Shown here piece after piece: positions 35,414 through 43,414 of a DNA stretch of 47,660 bases. The translations under genes and the position numbers were made by a program. The stretch spans positions 1-47,660 of the forward strand of contig DATKVV010000035.1 in the NCBI GenBank assembly GCA_035529895.1, given 5' to 3'. The stretch is from JAUWKC01 sp035529895. Lineage in GTDB: Bacteria > Planctomycetota > Phycisphaerae > Sedimentisphaerales > Anaerobacaceae. Under the pieces are notes generated by a model. It worked only from the letters and a program-made list of their open reading frames with translations, had not been told where the DNA came from and did not search any database. Numbering within the stretch: position 1 is the first letter of the stretch; each line of letters starts with the position of its first letter.

Positions 35414-36474
35414 AGCAATCTCTCCAGACACAAGAGGCGAAGCCCGCCCTCTTCACAACTTACCGTGGCCATCAGACAGCACTCACAGCTCTCGTCCACT
35501 TTGGCATAAGAAAAAATGCGAAAATGCCTGGACTCAAAACAACAGTATTGCTGTAACAGCTCAATCTGCATTTCTGTCAGCCCTTCCACTTTGCCAAGAT
35601 CCTCCGCACTTGCCATGTATGCATCATCGTCTGTGCCAGGCTGTCCGTCAGGGCCTGCCCGGTAGGCCAATATTGTGTCAGCGGCCGATTCATCAAGCCC
35701 CGGCAGCGCACTCAGCACCGCCTTAGACGTTGTATTTATGTTTGCCCTGCCGTCACCATAAACAGTGAAGATGTCCACAAGTCCCGAATCCAGTTTGTTG
35801 TCCTCGTTGTCAGGCGGAAAGCTAAGCGAACCGTCTTTCTCGTTCTCATCCAGCAAAGAGTTTCGGTTCAGGTCTTCCCCCGTATAGACACGAAATGTCA
35901 CTTCTTTTAAGAAAAGCAGTTCCCTGAGAGCGAGGCAGGGCTTGTTCTTGGAAACATAGGGCGGCTCCAGACGCAGGTAAAAGTCAGTCTCGGCGCCATC
36001 GGGGCTGGTATCGTCGTCGGCGTCAACCCAATCGATTATAGCGGCCCGATACTCACTGCTGATGCTGCCCATATTTTCCCAAATGGCCGGGTCGGAATTG
36101 TTTATATTCAGGTAACTTTGCTCATCTCTGACGCTGTATCCCAGGAATTTGCGGTCGGTCAGACCCTCCTGTCCCAACTGCTCAAAAAGCCCCTCCTCGT
36201 TCGCCGTACCGGCAAAACGGCATATTCCGGCAATAGTAGCAGGCGAAAGCTCTTGTTTACTGAGCAGAGCCTTTGACCTTGCCACACCTGCCAGCGCCAG
36301 ATAATAAGCCTGCACTCTCTGTGCATTTGTCCGGGCGAGTTTCAGCTCAATTCGCGTTCTGTACGCCAGACCAACCGATACTATGGCCATACTCGATACT
36401 ACAATCAGGACCAAAACCAATACACTCCCCCGGTGCCCGTACCCAGATTTCAGGCGCTTTACAGCCAAACCCAT
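35410..36474 (-). CDS. gspK: Minor pseudopilin
   Basis: About 354 residues from the ATG at 36474; a TTG at 36498 is possible. A basic start and GSVLVLVLIVVSSMAIVSVGLAYRTRIELKLAR form the pseudopilin-type helix; the usual Phe-Thr-Leu-Ile-Glu is absent, as in other GspK proteins. The large globular domain contains the GspK hallmarks INNSDPAIWENM and IIDWVDADDDTSPDGAE (calcium-binding acidic stretch), then helix-hairpin-helix-like LSALPGLDESAADTILAYR. It caps the pseudopilus tip with GspI and GspJ. Confidence 0.9.
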   Translation of the reverse strand: MGLAVKRLKSGYGHRGSVLVLVLIVVSSMAIVSVGLAYRTRIELKLARTNAQRVQAYYLALAGVARSKALLSKQELSPATIAGICRFAGTANEEGLFEQLGQEGLTDRKFLGYSVRDEQSYLNINNSDPAIWENMGSISSEYRAAIIDWVDADDDTSPDGAETDFYLRLEPPYVSKNKPCLALRELLFLKEVTFRVYTGEDLNRNSLLDENEKDGSLSFPPDNEDNKLDSGLVDIFTVYGDGRANINTTSKAVLSALPGLDESAADTILAYRAGPDGQPGTDDDAYMASAEDLGKVEGLTEMQIELLQQYCCFESRHFRIFSYAKVDESCECCLMATVSCEEGGLRLLCLERLL

Positions 36475-36754
36475 CGCTCTCTTCTTTTTAGCCGCCAACT
36501 GTCCGTATCAGCAAGAAACCACTACGGCCAGTATTAAAAGCGACCCTGCAGGACGGTCTGTTGATATGTAACGAGCCTTTTTTAAGGTCGGCACGAAAAT
36601 CAACCCTTTTCTCAATTCAGGCACAAAACCGCATTACGCAGTCAATATTGCACCGCCTTATTACGCCAAGTACCCAGAGTATAAATGCCCTGACCCGCAA
36701 CCTTCCAATGACTTCGCAAGTCTCCGGCACCCGGCCGGCTCATATGCTTTTCTT

Positions 36755-38539
36755 CTAAGCTTCTGGGGTCCTGCTTCCCAAGAACTGCATTCTGCCCATA
36801 AGTTTTTTTAGTACATACCCGCTTGTAATCGCACCAGTAATATAAACAAATCCCGTAACCCATTCATGGAAGATGAACTTGCCGATTCCCAGCGTTAAGC
36901 AAAACAGAAAGACGACACAGCATAGCCAGGCGACGAGATTTTGCGTGAATTCGCCGGCCCTTGGGTCGATTTGCGCCAGTTCCCTGACTTTCTTCCAACC
37001 CACCCCGGCAATCCGCATCTTCGAGTAGAAGGCAATGGCGTGTTTGCCCGGAATTTTCTTTGAAGTCAACAAAGTGACCACCACCCATACAATTGTTACG
37101 ACTGAAACGGTGATAACCACGCGAACCGCGAATAGGTCGGCCTCTGCCGTACTCGGAAGTCTTATTTGCAGATAGTTGGCTAAGACCAGACTTGTAGTAA
37201 TTGCCGCCATCTCCGAATATGGGCTGACACGCCACCAATACCACCTTGCTATCATTACCGTTCCTATACTGCCAAACATCACAGCGAGGTATTTATAGGC
37301 GCCGAGTACACTGGTCAGCCTAGTCGTGATAACAAGTGCGATTATAGTCAGCAGTATCATGCTGATTCTGGAAACGCGGATGTAGTGTCGTGGGTTCTTA
37401 TTACCGCTCATAAACGGCACGTAAAAATCATTGACTATGTATGATGTTCCCCAGTTCAGGTGCGTGTCGATTGTGCTCATGAATGCCGCCAGCATGGAGG
37501 CTACCATAATGCCTTTCAAGCCTGCAGGCATAAACAGGTTAATCATCATGGGAAAAGAGCTCTCCGGGTCGTTCAAATGGGGCAGATAGTGCAAAGAAAG
37601 CAGTCCGACGACTATCCATGGCCACGGTCGTATTACATATTGACAGACATTGAACCACAGAAAAGCCAAAACGGAATCTCTCTCCGAACGGGTGGCCAGG
37701 AGCCTCTGGACGTAGTATCCGTTACCAGGGGCCCGCGCCCACCACGTTACAAATACGTAGACAAAGAAGGTAAAACTCGCAAGATTGAAAGAACTCAGGT
37801 CAGGGAAGAAGTTCAGAAAATCAGATTTGAAATTCGGAGCGGCCGAGAGCTTTTTCAGCAGGCCGGCGCCATCGGAAGCATCAACGTAGACCCACGCGGC
37901 CAGCGCAATCGAACCGGCCATGGCAAGGACAAACTGCAGCAGGTCGGTATAAACAACACCGTATAGTCCTGAAAGTATCGAGTACAGCAGTGCAACTCCC
38001 CCGAGAACAACCAGCAGCACGGCCACCGAATTGACATCTCCCAAGAGAGGGAAATGCAAAAGTGTGACATCCGGCAGGTCCAACATCGCCTTGATTATCT
38101 TTGCCATCGCCAAAGTCACGGATGCCATCACGATGCAGTTTATGAGTACCCCGTCAAAGAATACTTTGAATACTCTCAAAGCGGAAGTTGCCCGGCAAGG
38201 GTCGTACCGCGCAACTACAAACTCAATATCGGTCATCACCTCGCTCCTGCGCCAAAGCCGGGCGAAAAAGAACACTGTGGCAATCTGACCTGTAGCCAAA
38301 GACAACCAAAACCAGTGGCCGTAAATCCCCGTTTCGCGGGATATGCCGGCCACTACCAGCGGCGTGTCCGAAGAGAATGTCGTTGCCACTATGGACGTAC
38401 CGGCGATAAACCAGGACAAACTTCGTCCTGCAACAAAAAAATCAGCGGTGCTCCTTACAGCCTTTTTCGTAAAATAAAGACCGATACCTACTGTGGTCAG
38501 AAGGTATAATCCAAGAATGACCCAGTCCCACTCAGTCAT
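36755..38539 (-). CDS. Sodium:solute symporter family protein
   Basis: 594-residue inner-membrane transporter with 13-15 hydrophobic segments. The SSS pattern is clear at the start: LGLYLLTTVGIGLYFTKKAVRSTADFFVAGRSLSWFIAG, and later GLYGVVYTDLLQFVLAMAG. The substrate cannot be told from sequence. It lies inside the T2SS gene series, between gspJ and gspK, with 172-bp and 256-bp gaps on its two sides. It may therefore be an insertion into the series with its own promoter. No strong ribosome-binding site was seen before the ATG. Confidence 0.9.
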   Translation of the reverse strand: MTEWDWVILGLYLLTTVGIGLYFTKKAVRSTADFFVAGRSLSWFIAGTSIVATTFSSDTPLVVAGISRETGIYGHWFWLSLATGQIATVFFFARLWRRSEVMTDIEFVVARYDPCRATSALRVFKVFFDGVLINCIVMASVTLAMAKIIKAMLDLPDVTLLHFPLLGDVNSVAVLLVVLGGVALLYSILSGLYGVVYTDLLQFVLAMAGSIALAAWVYVDASDGAGLLKKLSAAPNFKSDFLNFFPDLSSFNLASFTFFVYVFVTWWARAPGNGYYVQRLLATRSERDSVLAFLWFNVCQYVIRPWPWIVVGLLSLHYLPHLNDPESSFPMMINLFMPAGLKGIMVASMLAAFMSTIDTHLNWGTSYIVNDFYVPFMSGNKNPRHYIRVSRISMILLTIIALVITTRLTSVLGAYKYLAVMFGSIGTVMIARWYWWRVSPYSEMAAITTSLVLANYLQIRLPSTAEADLFAVRVVITVSVVTIVWVVVTLLTSKKIPGKHAIAFYSKMRIAGVGWKKVRELAQIDPRAGEFTQNLVAWLCCVVFLFCLTLGIGKFIFHEWVTGFVYITGAITSGYVLKKLMGRMQFLGSRTPEA

Positions 38540-38711
38540 TAGGCACCAGCTTTACAACTTTCGCAGACATATACGCCACTTTAAACAAACACAACTCCAC
38601 TATTATTGACTTTCTGCCATTGCAGGATTTTTCCGACACCACGGCCAAAGCACCACAGGGCTTGTCAGTTCAGGAAAGCGGCGGTGATTGCTCAGACCCT
38701 GAGTCCGGGAC

Positions 38712-39374
38712 CTAACCCCCAGGCCCAACGGAAGCCTGACAAGGAATTAGGATGGTCGTTTGGAAGTTAATTTCGGGAACGACCTTCGTTGCCGGCCATT
38801 TCAGCGAGACTTTCAAGGCTTTCGGCGGGGCGTTCTTCTTTTCATCCCCGCCATTACTGCCGTTCCCGACGGCGCTTACGCTGAAATCTGACAGACCCTT
38901 CAAAATTACATCTGAACTTTCTTTTCCGATGGGTTTTTCTCCCGCACACGGCTGTTCAAATCTCTGCAGCACGGATTCGTTGGTATACTCATCCTTCGTG
39001 AAACTATAGCGAACTTTTGCCATACGCGATGACACCAGGCTCGCTTTCCATGAGGGGGCAAGTGTATAGAAGGTAAGCTCAGTTGGTTCGACCGATACTG
39101 GCTGAAATGCTTTGTCGGTCTCGGCGTCGTCATTGCCGTCAGGGGCCGCGGGAAGATAGAGACAGGACAATTCCTGTCGTAAAGTTTTGGTGACAATACG
39201 GGCATTATGGTAAATTATTCGTCTGTCCTCGACGTTTGACCAGACCGAATGTACCTGCCGGTACGTTGCGTTTATGCCCAGAACAAATATGGAGCTGATA
39301 AGCATCACAAGCAGAATCTCTATCAGGGTAAAACCCCGACTCCGAACCACCTTGTCGGCTTGCGAACGGTTCAT
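38712..39374 (-). CDS. gspJ: Minor pseudopilin
   Basis: 220 residues. Prepilin leader MNRSQADKVVRSRG is followed by the cleavage and helix motif FTLIEILLVMLISSIFVLG, with Glu at +5. The globular part fits GspJ (IYHNARIVTKTLRQELSCLYL). It is part of the pseudopilus tip complex and lies 9 nt behind gspI. Cleavage needs a GspO/PilD peptidase that is not encoded in this window. Confidence 0.85.
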   Translation of the reverse strand: MNRSQADKVVRSRGFTLIEILLVMLISSIFVLGINATYRQVHSVWSNVEDRRIIYHNARIVTKTLRQELSCLYLPAAPDGNDDAETDKAFQPVSVEPTELTFYTLAPSWKASLVSSRMAKVRYSFTKDEYTNESVLQRFEQPCAGEKPIGKESSDVILKGLSDFSVSAVGNGSNGGDEKKNAPPKALKVSLKWPATKVVPEINFQTTILIPCQASVGPGG

Positions 39375-39383
39375 GCCTGATAT

Positions 39384-39803
39384 TTATTTCCCTTCCACAG
39401 TTGTTTTTATTTGAACCAGGCAGAGCAGCTCGTACTGCTGCTCACGCTGCTGTTCCCACCAGCTCACCTTGACGCGGATGGCGCCAAGATTTTCAATAGG
39501 AGTCGCGACAGTCTGCACTTGCCACCGATATGAATCCTGCTGGCCCCGCTTGGTTTCAAAAGTCATTTTTTCAGACAGGATCGCTTCAGCGAGCAATGTC
39601 TCAGCGAGCAATACCGACCCAGTCAACATCCTGCTATGGTGGGCGGCTGTCAAGCAATTCCTCATAGCGCCAAACATGGCAACAACGGTTGTAGCGAGTA
39701 TTGCCAGAGCTACAACGACCTCTACCATGGTGAACCCCACGGAGGCAGTTTCGGGCCGGGTGCCGTAACGGTTGCAATTGTTTCTATATCTCAGAATCCT
39801 CAA
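39384..39803 (-). CDS. gspI: Minor pseudopilin
   Basis: 139 residues. The leader ends in ASVG before FTMVEVVVALAILATTVVAMFGAM, with Glu at +5. The short length and the end (VSWWEQQREQQYELLCLVQIK) suit GspI. The start codon appears to be TTG at 39803, behind AGGTGG, and overlaps gspH by 20 nt. The chain of overlaps in gspG-H-I indicates one transcript with coupled translation. Confidence 0.83.
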   Translation of the reverse strand: MRILRYRNNCNRYGTRPETASVGFTMVEVVVALAILATTVVAMFGAMRNCLTAAHHSRMLTGSVLLAETLLAEAILSEKMTFETKRGQQDSYRWQVQTVATPIENLGAIRVKVSWWEQQREQQYELLCLVQIKTTVEGK

Positions 39804-40308
39804 TCTCCACCTGTTCGCGTCTGATTTTTATTATCTTAATTGTGCCGCTATTCGAAAGAGAAATACTTGCCTCGGGCCAAGCTCTTGCCGGGTCAAAGAC
39901 CAAATAGTATCCTTCTTTCTCGATGCTGAACCCGTCGACATCCTTGATTTCAATGTTCCGACCGAGGTAATGCGTGGAACCTTGAATATCCTCGATCGGT
40001 TTGAAGTTCTGACCATCGATTCGGGCCCCCGTTTCCAGTGAATAACTTTTGTTTTTCGGGTCAATGACTATCCTAATTGGTTTCCTGCTATTAACTGACA
40101 GGTTTATTGCGTACCTGACAGTCTCGGCAATATTTAAACATTCCTGATTCAGTTTCAGGCTTTCGTTACTCTTGGTGGCGTACGGCATTATCACCATCAC
40201 CATTGCGGAAATGATTGCCAGAACAATAACAAGCTCGATGAGAGTAAAACCGCACGGTTGCCATCTCTTATCTCTCACGTTCGCGCTCACTTCTCGTCGG
40301 GTCGTCAT
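39784..40308 (-). CDS. gspH: Minor pseudopilin
   Basis: About 174 residues from the ATG at 40308. The leader ends in QPCG before FTLIELVIVLAIISAMVMVIMP. Then SLKLNQECLNIAETVRYAINLSVNSRKPIRIVID follows, as in GspH/FimT proteins. It overlaps gspG by 41 nt; in-frame GTG codons at 40290 and 40278 are alternative starts that would give more usual leader lengths. No start has a strong ribosome-binding site. Confidence 0.8.
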   Translation of the reverse strand: MTTRREVSANVRDKRWQPCGFTLIELVIVLAIISAMVMVIMPYATKSNESLKLNQECLNIAETVRYAINLSVNSRKPIRIVIDPKNKSYSLETGARIDGQNFKPIEDIQGSTHYLGRNIEIKDVDGFSIEKEGYYLVFDPARAWPEASISLSNSGTIKIIKIRREQVEIEDSEI

Positions 40309-40738
40309 GATTCGTAATATCATCAGCATTCCCATAAACGCCATCCGGTCCTGCAGAAACTATGTCGTACAAGAATTCCGAAGATGTTAATTCACTCGGA
40401 TAGCTGTATTTGTACGGATTACCCCATGGGTCCAGTGGTATAGAGACGCTCTTGAGATACGGTCCGTGCCAGTTTCTCACCTGAGTGTCTTGAATTAGCG
40501 CCATCAGTCCTTCTTCACCCGTTGGATAACGACCCGTATCCTGCTCAAACAGGTCCAGTGCGATGCCGAACGTTCCAACAATAGTCTGCCTGGTTGCCAC
40601 TATCCTGGCCTCCTGTGAGCGCCCAAAAAAGCGCGGGACAATCACCGCGGCCAGAACACTGATTATTGTAATAACCAGCAGCAATTCAATGAGGGTAAAT
40701 GCTTTCGGTGTGGTGCGCTTTGCGGAGAGTGTATCCAT
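40268..40738 (-). CDS. gspG: Major pseudopilin
   Basis: 156 residues. The leader ends in PKA before FTLIELLLVITIISVLAAVIVPRFFG. The GspG signatures are present: ALDLFEQDTGRYPTGEEGLMAL, LDPWGNPYKYSYP and the calcium-loop-like SAGPDGVYGNADDI. The C-terminus ends in a run of Glu-Arg pairs. This is the main subunit of the pseudopilus that pushes cargo through the secretin. It starts 15 nt behind gspF. Confidence 0.93.
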   Translation of the reverse strand: MDTLSAKRTTPKAFTLIELLLVITIISVLAAVIVPRFFGRSQEARIVATRQTIVGTFGIALDLFEQDTGRYPTGEEGLMALIQDTQVRNWHGPYLKSVSIPLDPWGNPYKYSYPSELTSSEFLYDIVSAGPDGVYGNADDITNHDDPTRSERERER

Positions 40739-40752
40739 TTTGTGCGCTCCTT

Positions 40753-41967
40753 TCAGCCAACCATTGTGCTCGTTTCAAAGATTGGCAATAGTATGGCCAT
40801 GACGACGAATCCTATAATCAGGCCCAATACCACAATCATCATGGGCCCCAACAGATCTGTAATTGAACTTATCGCCGATTCGCATTCCTGGTCATACATA
40901 TCCGCCACTTCCAGCAGCATTTCGGGCAACATGCCTGTGTCCTCGCCGACGGCTATCATATTGGCGGCGATTTCATCGAAGTAATGCTGTTCGGCGACCA
41001 CTTTTGCCACTGTGGCGCCTCTCAAAATAGCTTCTTCAACGTTCCCGATTTCTTTGGCAAATGCCAGGTTTGTGGTGGTTCCCTTAGTAGTGTTCAGGGC
41101 TGATACTATTCTGACGCCGCCGTTAAGAAGGGAGCCGAGTGTTCTTGCGAAACCGGCCAGTTGTAATTTTCGATTCAGGGTTCCCACGACCGGCAGCTTA
41201 AGTAAAAAGCCGTCAACAGATAGTTTGATGCGATCATCTCTTAGTGCTGCGGAGCCCAGAGCAGCAACCACTGCCATGCCAAGGATTAACATCCACCAGG
41301 ATTCCTTAAGAAACTCTGTGATACCAACCAGGATTCTTGTCGGCAGGGGCAGTGCCTGGTTCACATTCACAAATAATTCGATGAATTTGGGTATGACAAA
41401 GGTAGTCAGTACGCCGACCACAATGGCACTGACGACCAGCAGGAATATTGGATATGTCAGAGCCCCCTTTATTCTGGCGTGTACCGACGCTCTTGCCTTG
41501 AGCTGCTCGCCCAGCATTGAGAGCGTTTCAGCGAGGCTGCCCGATTCTTCAGCAGCTCCAACGATGGCCGTATATACCACAGAAAAGGCCCTTGGATGCT
41601 TTGACATTGCCTGTGACAGCGAGCTCGACTGTTCGATATCGTTTTGCAACTGTCCGATGACGGAGGCCAGGTATTTGTTTTGGGTCTGCCTCGATAGGGT
41701 TCTTAACGCGATGCTTAGCTGTACGCCAGCTTTGAGCAGGGTTGCCAATTGGTGGGTGAAAATCGCCCTGTCGCGTAGGCTGACCCGGCTGCGCAAACCT
41801 GCCCTTGACCGTATAACTGTTGAGAGCTTGCTCTCAGGCTCGACGCTAACTAGGTAGTAACCTTTTTGTTTTAAAGCACTTACAACAGTTTCACGGCGGT
41901 CGGCATGCATCTGCCCCACCAGCAGATTGCCTTCGCTGTTCTTTGCCGTGAATACATAGTTAAGCAT
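40753..41967 (-). CDS. gspF: Type II secretion inner-membrane platform protein
   Basis: 404 residues. Two GspF domains, each with membrane helices (FLLVVSAIVVGVLTTFVIPKF and the C-terminal LLGPMMIVVLGLIIGFVVMAILLPIF). The motif RDRAIFTHQLATLLKAGVQL is typical. It is first in the visible operon and has AGAGGTAGG as ribosome-binding site. gspE, which normally precedes gspF and encodes the ATPase, is absent; the upstream 470 bp are non-coding. Confidence 0.94.
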   Translation of the reverse strand: MLNYVFTAKNSEGNLLVGQMHADRRETVVSALKQKGYYLVSVEPESKLSTVIRSRAGLRSRVSLRDRAIFTHQLATLLKAGVQLSIALRTLSRQTQNKYLASVIGQLQNDIEQSSSLSQAMSKHPRAFSVVYTAIVGAAEESGSLAETLSMLGEQLKARASVHARIKGALTYPIFLLVVSAIVVGVLTTFVIPKFIELFVNVNQALPLPTRILVGITEFLKESWWMLILGMAVVAALGSAALRDDRIKLSVDGFLLKLPVVGTLNRKLQLAGFARTLGSLLNGGVRIVSALNTTKGTTTNLAFAKEIGNVEEAILRGATVAKVVAEQHYFDEIAANMIAVGEDTGMLPEMLLEVADMYDQECESAISSITDLLGPMMIVVLGLIIGFVVMAILLPIFETSTMVG

Positions 41968-42194
41968 GCAAGCCTACCTCTGGGCAGCCGGTTATTACCT
42001 TATAGTTAGCGTTTCAGGGGGGGTTTTTGTTGATACTTGAAGAACAAATTACAGGCTTTTTTTGCGGATAGGGAGCGACATTGGTGTCCCGGGGCGCTTC
42101 AAATGCAGCCAGGTATGGGCGCCTTGCAAATCAGCCGGTTAATCTGTTTCCTTAATGTTTTTAATTCTGGGGTTCAAGAGACTGAGCCCAGATG

Positions 42195-42237
42195 AAGGAC
42201 CTATTCCAAAATGTGCGAAAGATTCTTGACACTACCT
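42195..42237. repeat. 43-bp direct repeat, copy 1
   Basis: The copy starts AAGGACCTATTCCAAAATG and ends TTGACACTACCT. It matches copy 2 (42355-42397) at 40 of 43 positions, exactly 160 bp apart. The shared core is CAAAATGTGCGAAAGATTC. It resembles solo ends of a mobile element, but no transposase lies between the copies. Confidence 0.7.
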
Positions 42238-42354
42238 GACCTGGAAGATAAGGAAGGGGCGAGGTTTCGACAAACTCGGGCAAACGGTGTGAAGAAAGCG
42301 TCAAAAGTCAGCTAAAAGTAATGACCAGATTGAGAAATAAATAACGACCAGTTA

Positions 42355-42397
42355 AAGGACCTGTTGCAAAATGTGCGAAAGATTCTTGACCCTACCT
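42355..42397. repeat. 43-bp direct repeat, copy 2
   Basis: The copy starts AAGGACCTGTTGCAAAATG and ends TTGACCCTACCT. It differs from copy 1 at three positions. It lies about 40 bp past the end of the secretin-like gene. Confidence 0.7.
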
Positions 42398-42437
42398 TTT
42401 GTACTTGCGTTATCCATAATAAATGTCATAATAGGCT

Positions 42438-43091
42438 CTAAAAAAAATGTTTTAGGTTTTTCAAAACCTCAGCTCGCACAAGCGTAAAGGATTTCGAATC
42501 AGATGTTACCGAAGTCCCAACAATGATCGGCTCGCCTGATGTAAGCTTTACTATACTATTCAGTGTCTTGTTATCCTCTACTGGCTTGCGTATCGGCGGA
42601 GAAGTTTCATGGTCAATCTCCTTGGGTAAAATTACTGTAGTATGCTCAAATTTAAAATCCACTTGAATTTTCCCCTGTCTATCAATAGTTGGTGTTGCTA
42701 CCAATGTTGTTCCAATTGGCTTATCGGTGGTCTTTTCTTCGAAAGAACCATTATCTTTTTTAATTAGGTATTTTATTCTTTCTCCAGTATCAATTTCACC
42801 TGTTTCACCAACGAACGTCTCGATTTTTGTAGAGGCTACTATCTTTACGCTATTAGGGTCAGCTAAAATATACAACAAACTAGGAAGAGGAACAGTCACG
42901 TTAGACAAAGGTTCAACATTATTATCCAGCTGAAGTGCTGATAGTACATTGTTATTAACTTGTACCGTCATGGCCTCGATTAGTATTCTCGTTTTAGACC
43001 CACGAGAATTAGGGGCCTCTGCATATAAAATGCTGATCATTGATACAAGGGTCAAGATACTTATGCATGCTAACATCAAAAACCTTTTCAT
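42438..43091 (-). CDS. Exported mini-secretin-like protein
   Basis: 217 residues with a signal peptide (MKRFLMLACISILTLVSMISILYAEA). The segment RILIEAMTVQVNNNVLSALQLD copies the opening of the secretin core (compare VLIRAMIVEVTSSNDLDFGVEL in gspD). GTTLVATPTIDRQGKIQVDFKFEHT followed by LNSIVKLTSGEPIIVGTSV matches the secretin beta-region and its closing loop. The channel lip and N-domains are missing, so it cannot build a normal gate. AGGAG ribosome-binding site 8 nt before the ATG. Its partner is unknown; it may act with the C39/DUF1573 gene 323 bp upstream. Confidence 0.6.
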   Translation of the reverse strand: MKRFLMLACISILTLVSMISILYAEAPNSRGSKTRILIEAMTVQVNNNVLSALQLDNNVEPLSNVTVPLPSLLYILADPNSVKIVASTKIETFVGETGEIDTGERIKYLIKKDNGSFEEKTTDKPIGTTLVATPTIDRQGKIQVDFKFEHTTVILPKEIDHETSPPIRKPVEDNKTLNSIVKLTSGEPIIVGTSVTSDSKSFTLVRAEVLKNLKHFF

Positions 43092-43414
43092 TTAAGCACT
43101 CCTGTCTTAAAATATGCAAAATTGGCTTATATCAAACTTCTATTCCAAGTTATAAATCCTTATATACATAACTTATTATTTTATCGACACAAACATAATG
43201 TTTCCATTAAAAAATCACCTTGCTCGGATGACAGACTGTATTATCTTATTATTACAAATGGCCGTACAAAAACATTCAGTTCAAAATGGCCCCTCTGCAT
43301 ATATATAAGGAAGCGATAGCCTATTTTGCTTCTCTTCACATCTCAGCAAGTGTGAAGAGCAACTATTCACAGGAACAAAACTCAGACTTTATTCTATCAA
43401 GAAGGATTAATACA
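43092..43414. other. AT-rich intergenic region
   Basis: 323 bp between the C39/DUF1573 gene and the mini-secretin gene, with no supportable gene. It contains the hairpin at 43332-43359 and several TA-rich promoter-like stretches near 43160-43190, none good enough to call. Confidence 0.4.
43332..43359 (-). terminator. Hairpin downstream of the C39/DUF1573 gene
   Basis: CTCTTCACA (43332-43340) and TGTGAAGAG (43351-43359) form a perfect 9-bp stem with a 10-nt loop, about 55 nt past the stop codon. There is no U-tract, so termination is possible but unproven. Confidence 0.4.

Larger units (their letters stand above)
41968..42437. other. Intergenic border region with 43-bp direct repeats
   Basis: 470 bp with no supportable gene. 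It carries the leader of gspF and the direct repeat pair listed separately. It marks a change from the T2SS block to a more AT-rich stretch. I could not assign a confident promoter for gspF. Confidence 0.5.

Noticed and set aside
41012..41857. 281-codon plus-strand open frame
   Set aside because: Antisense to gspF, no supporting signals.
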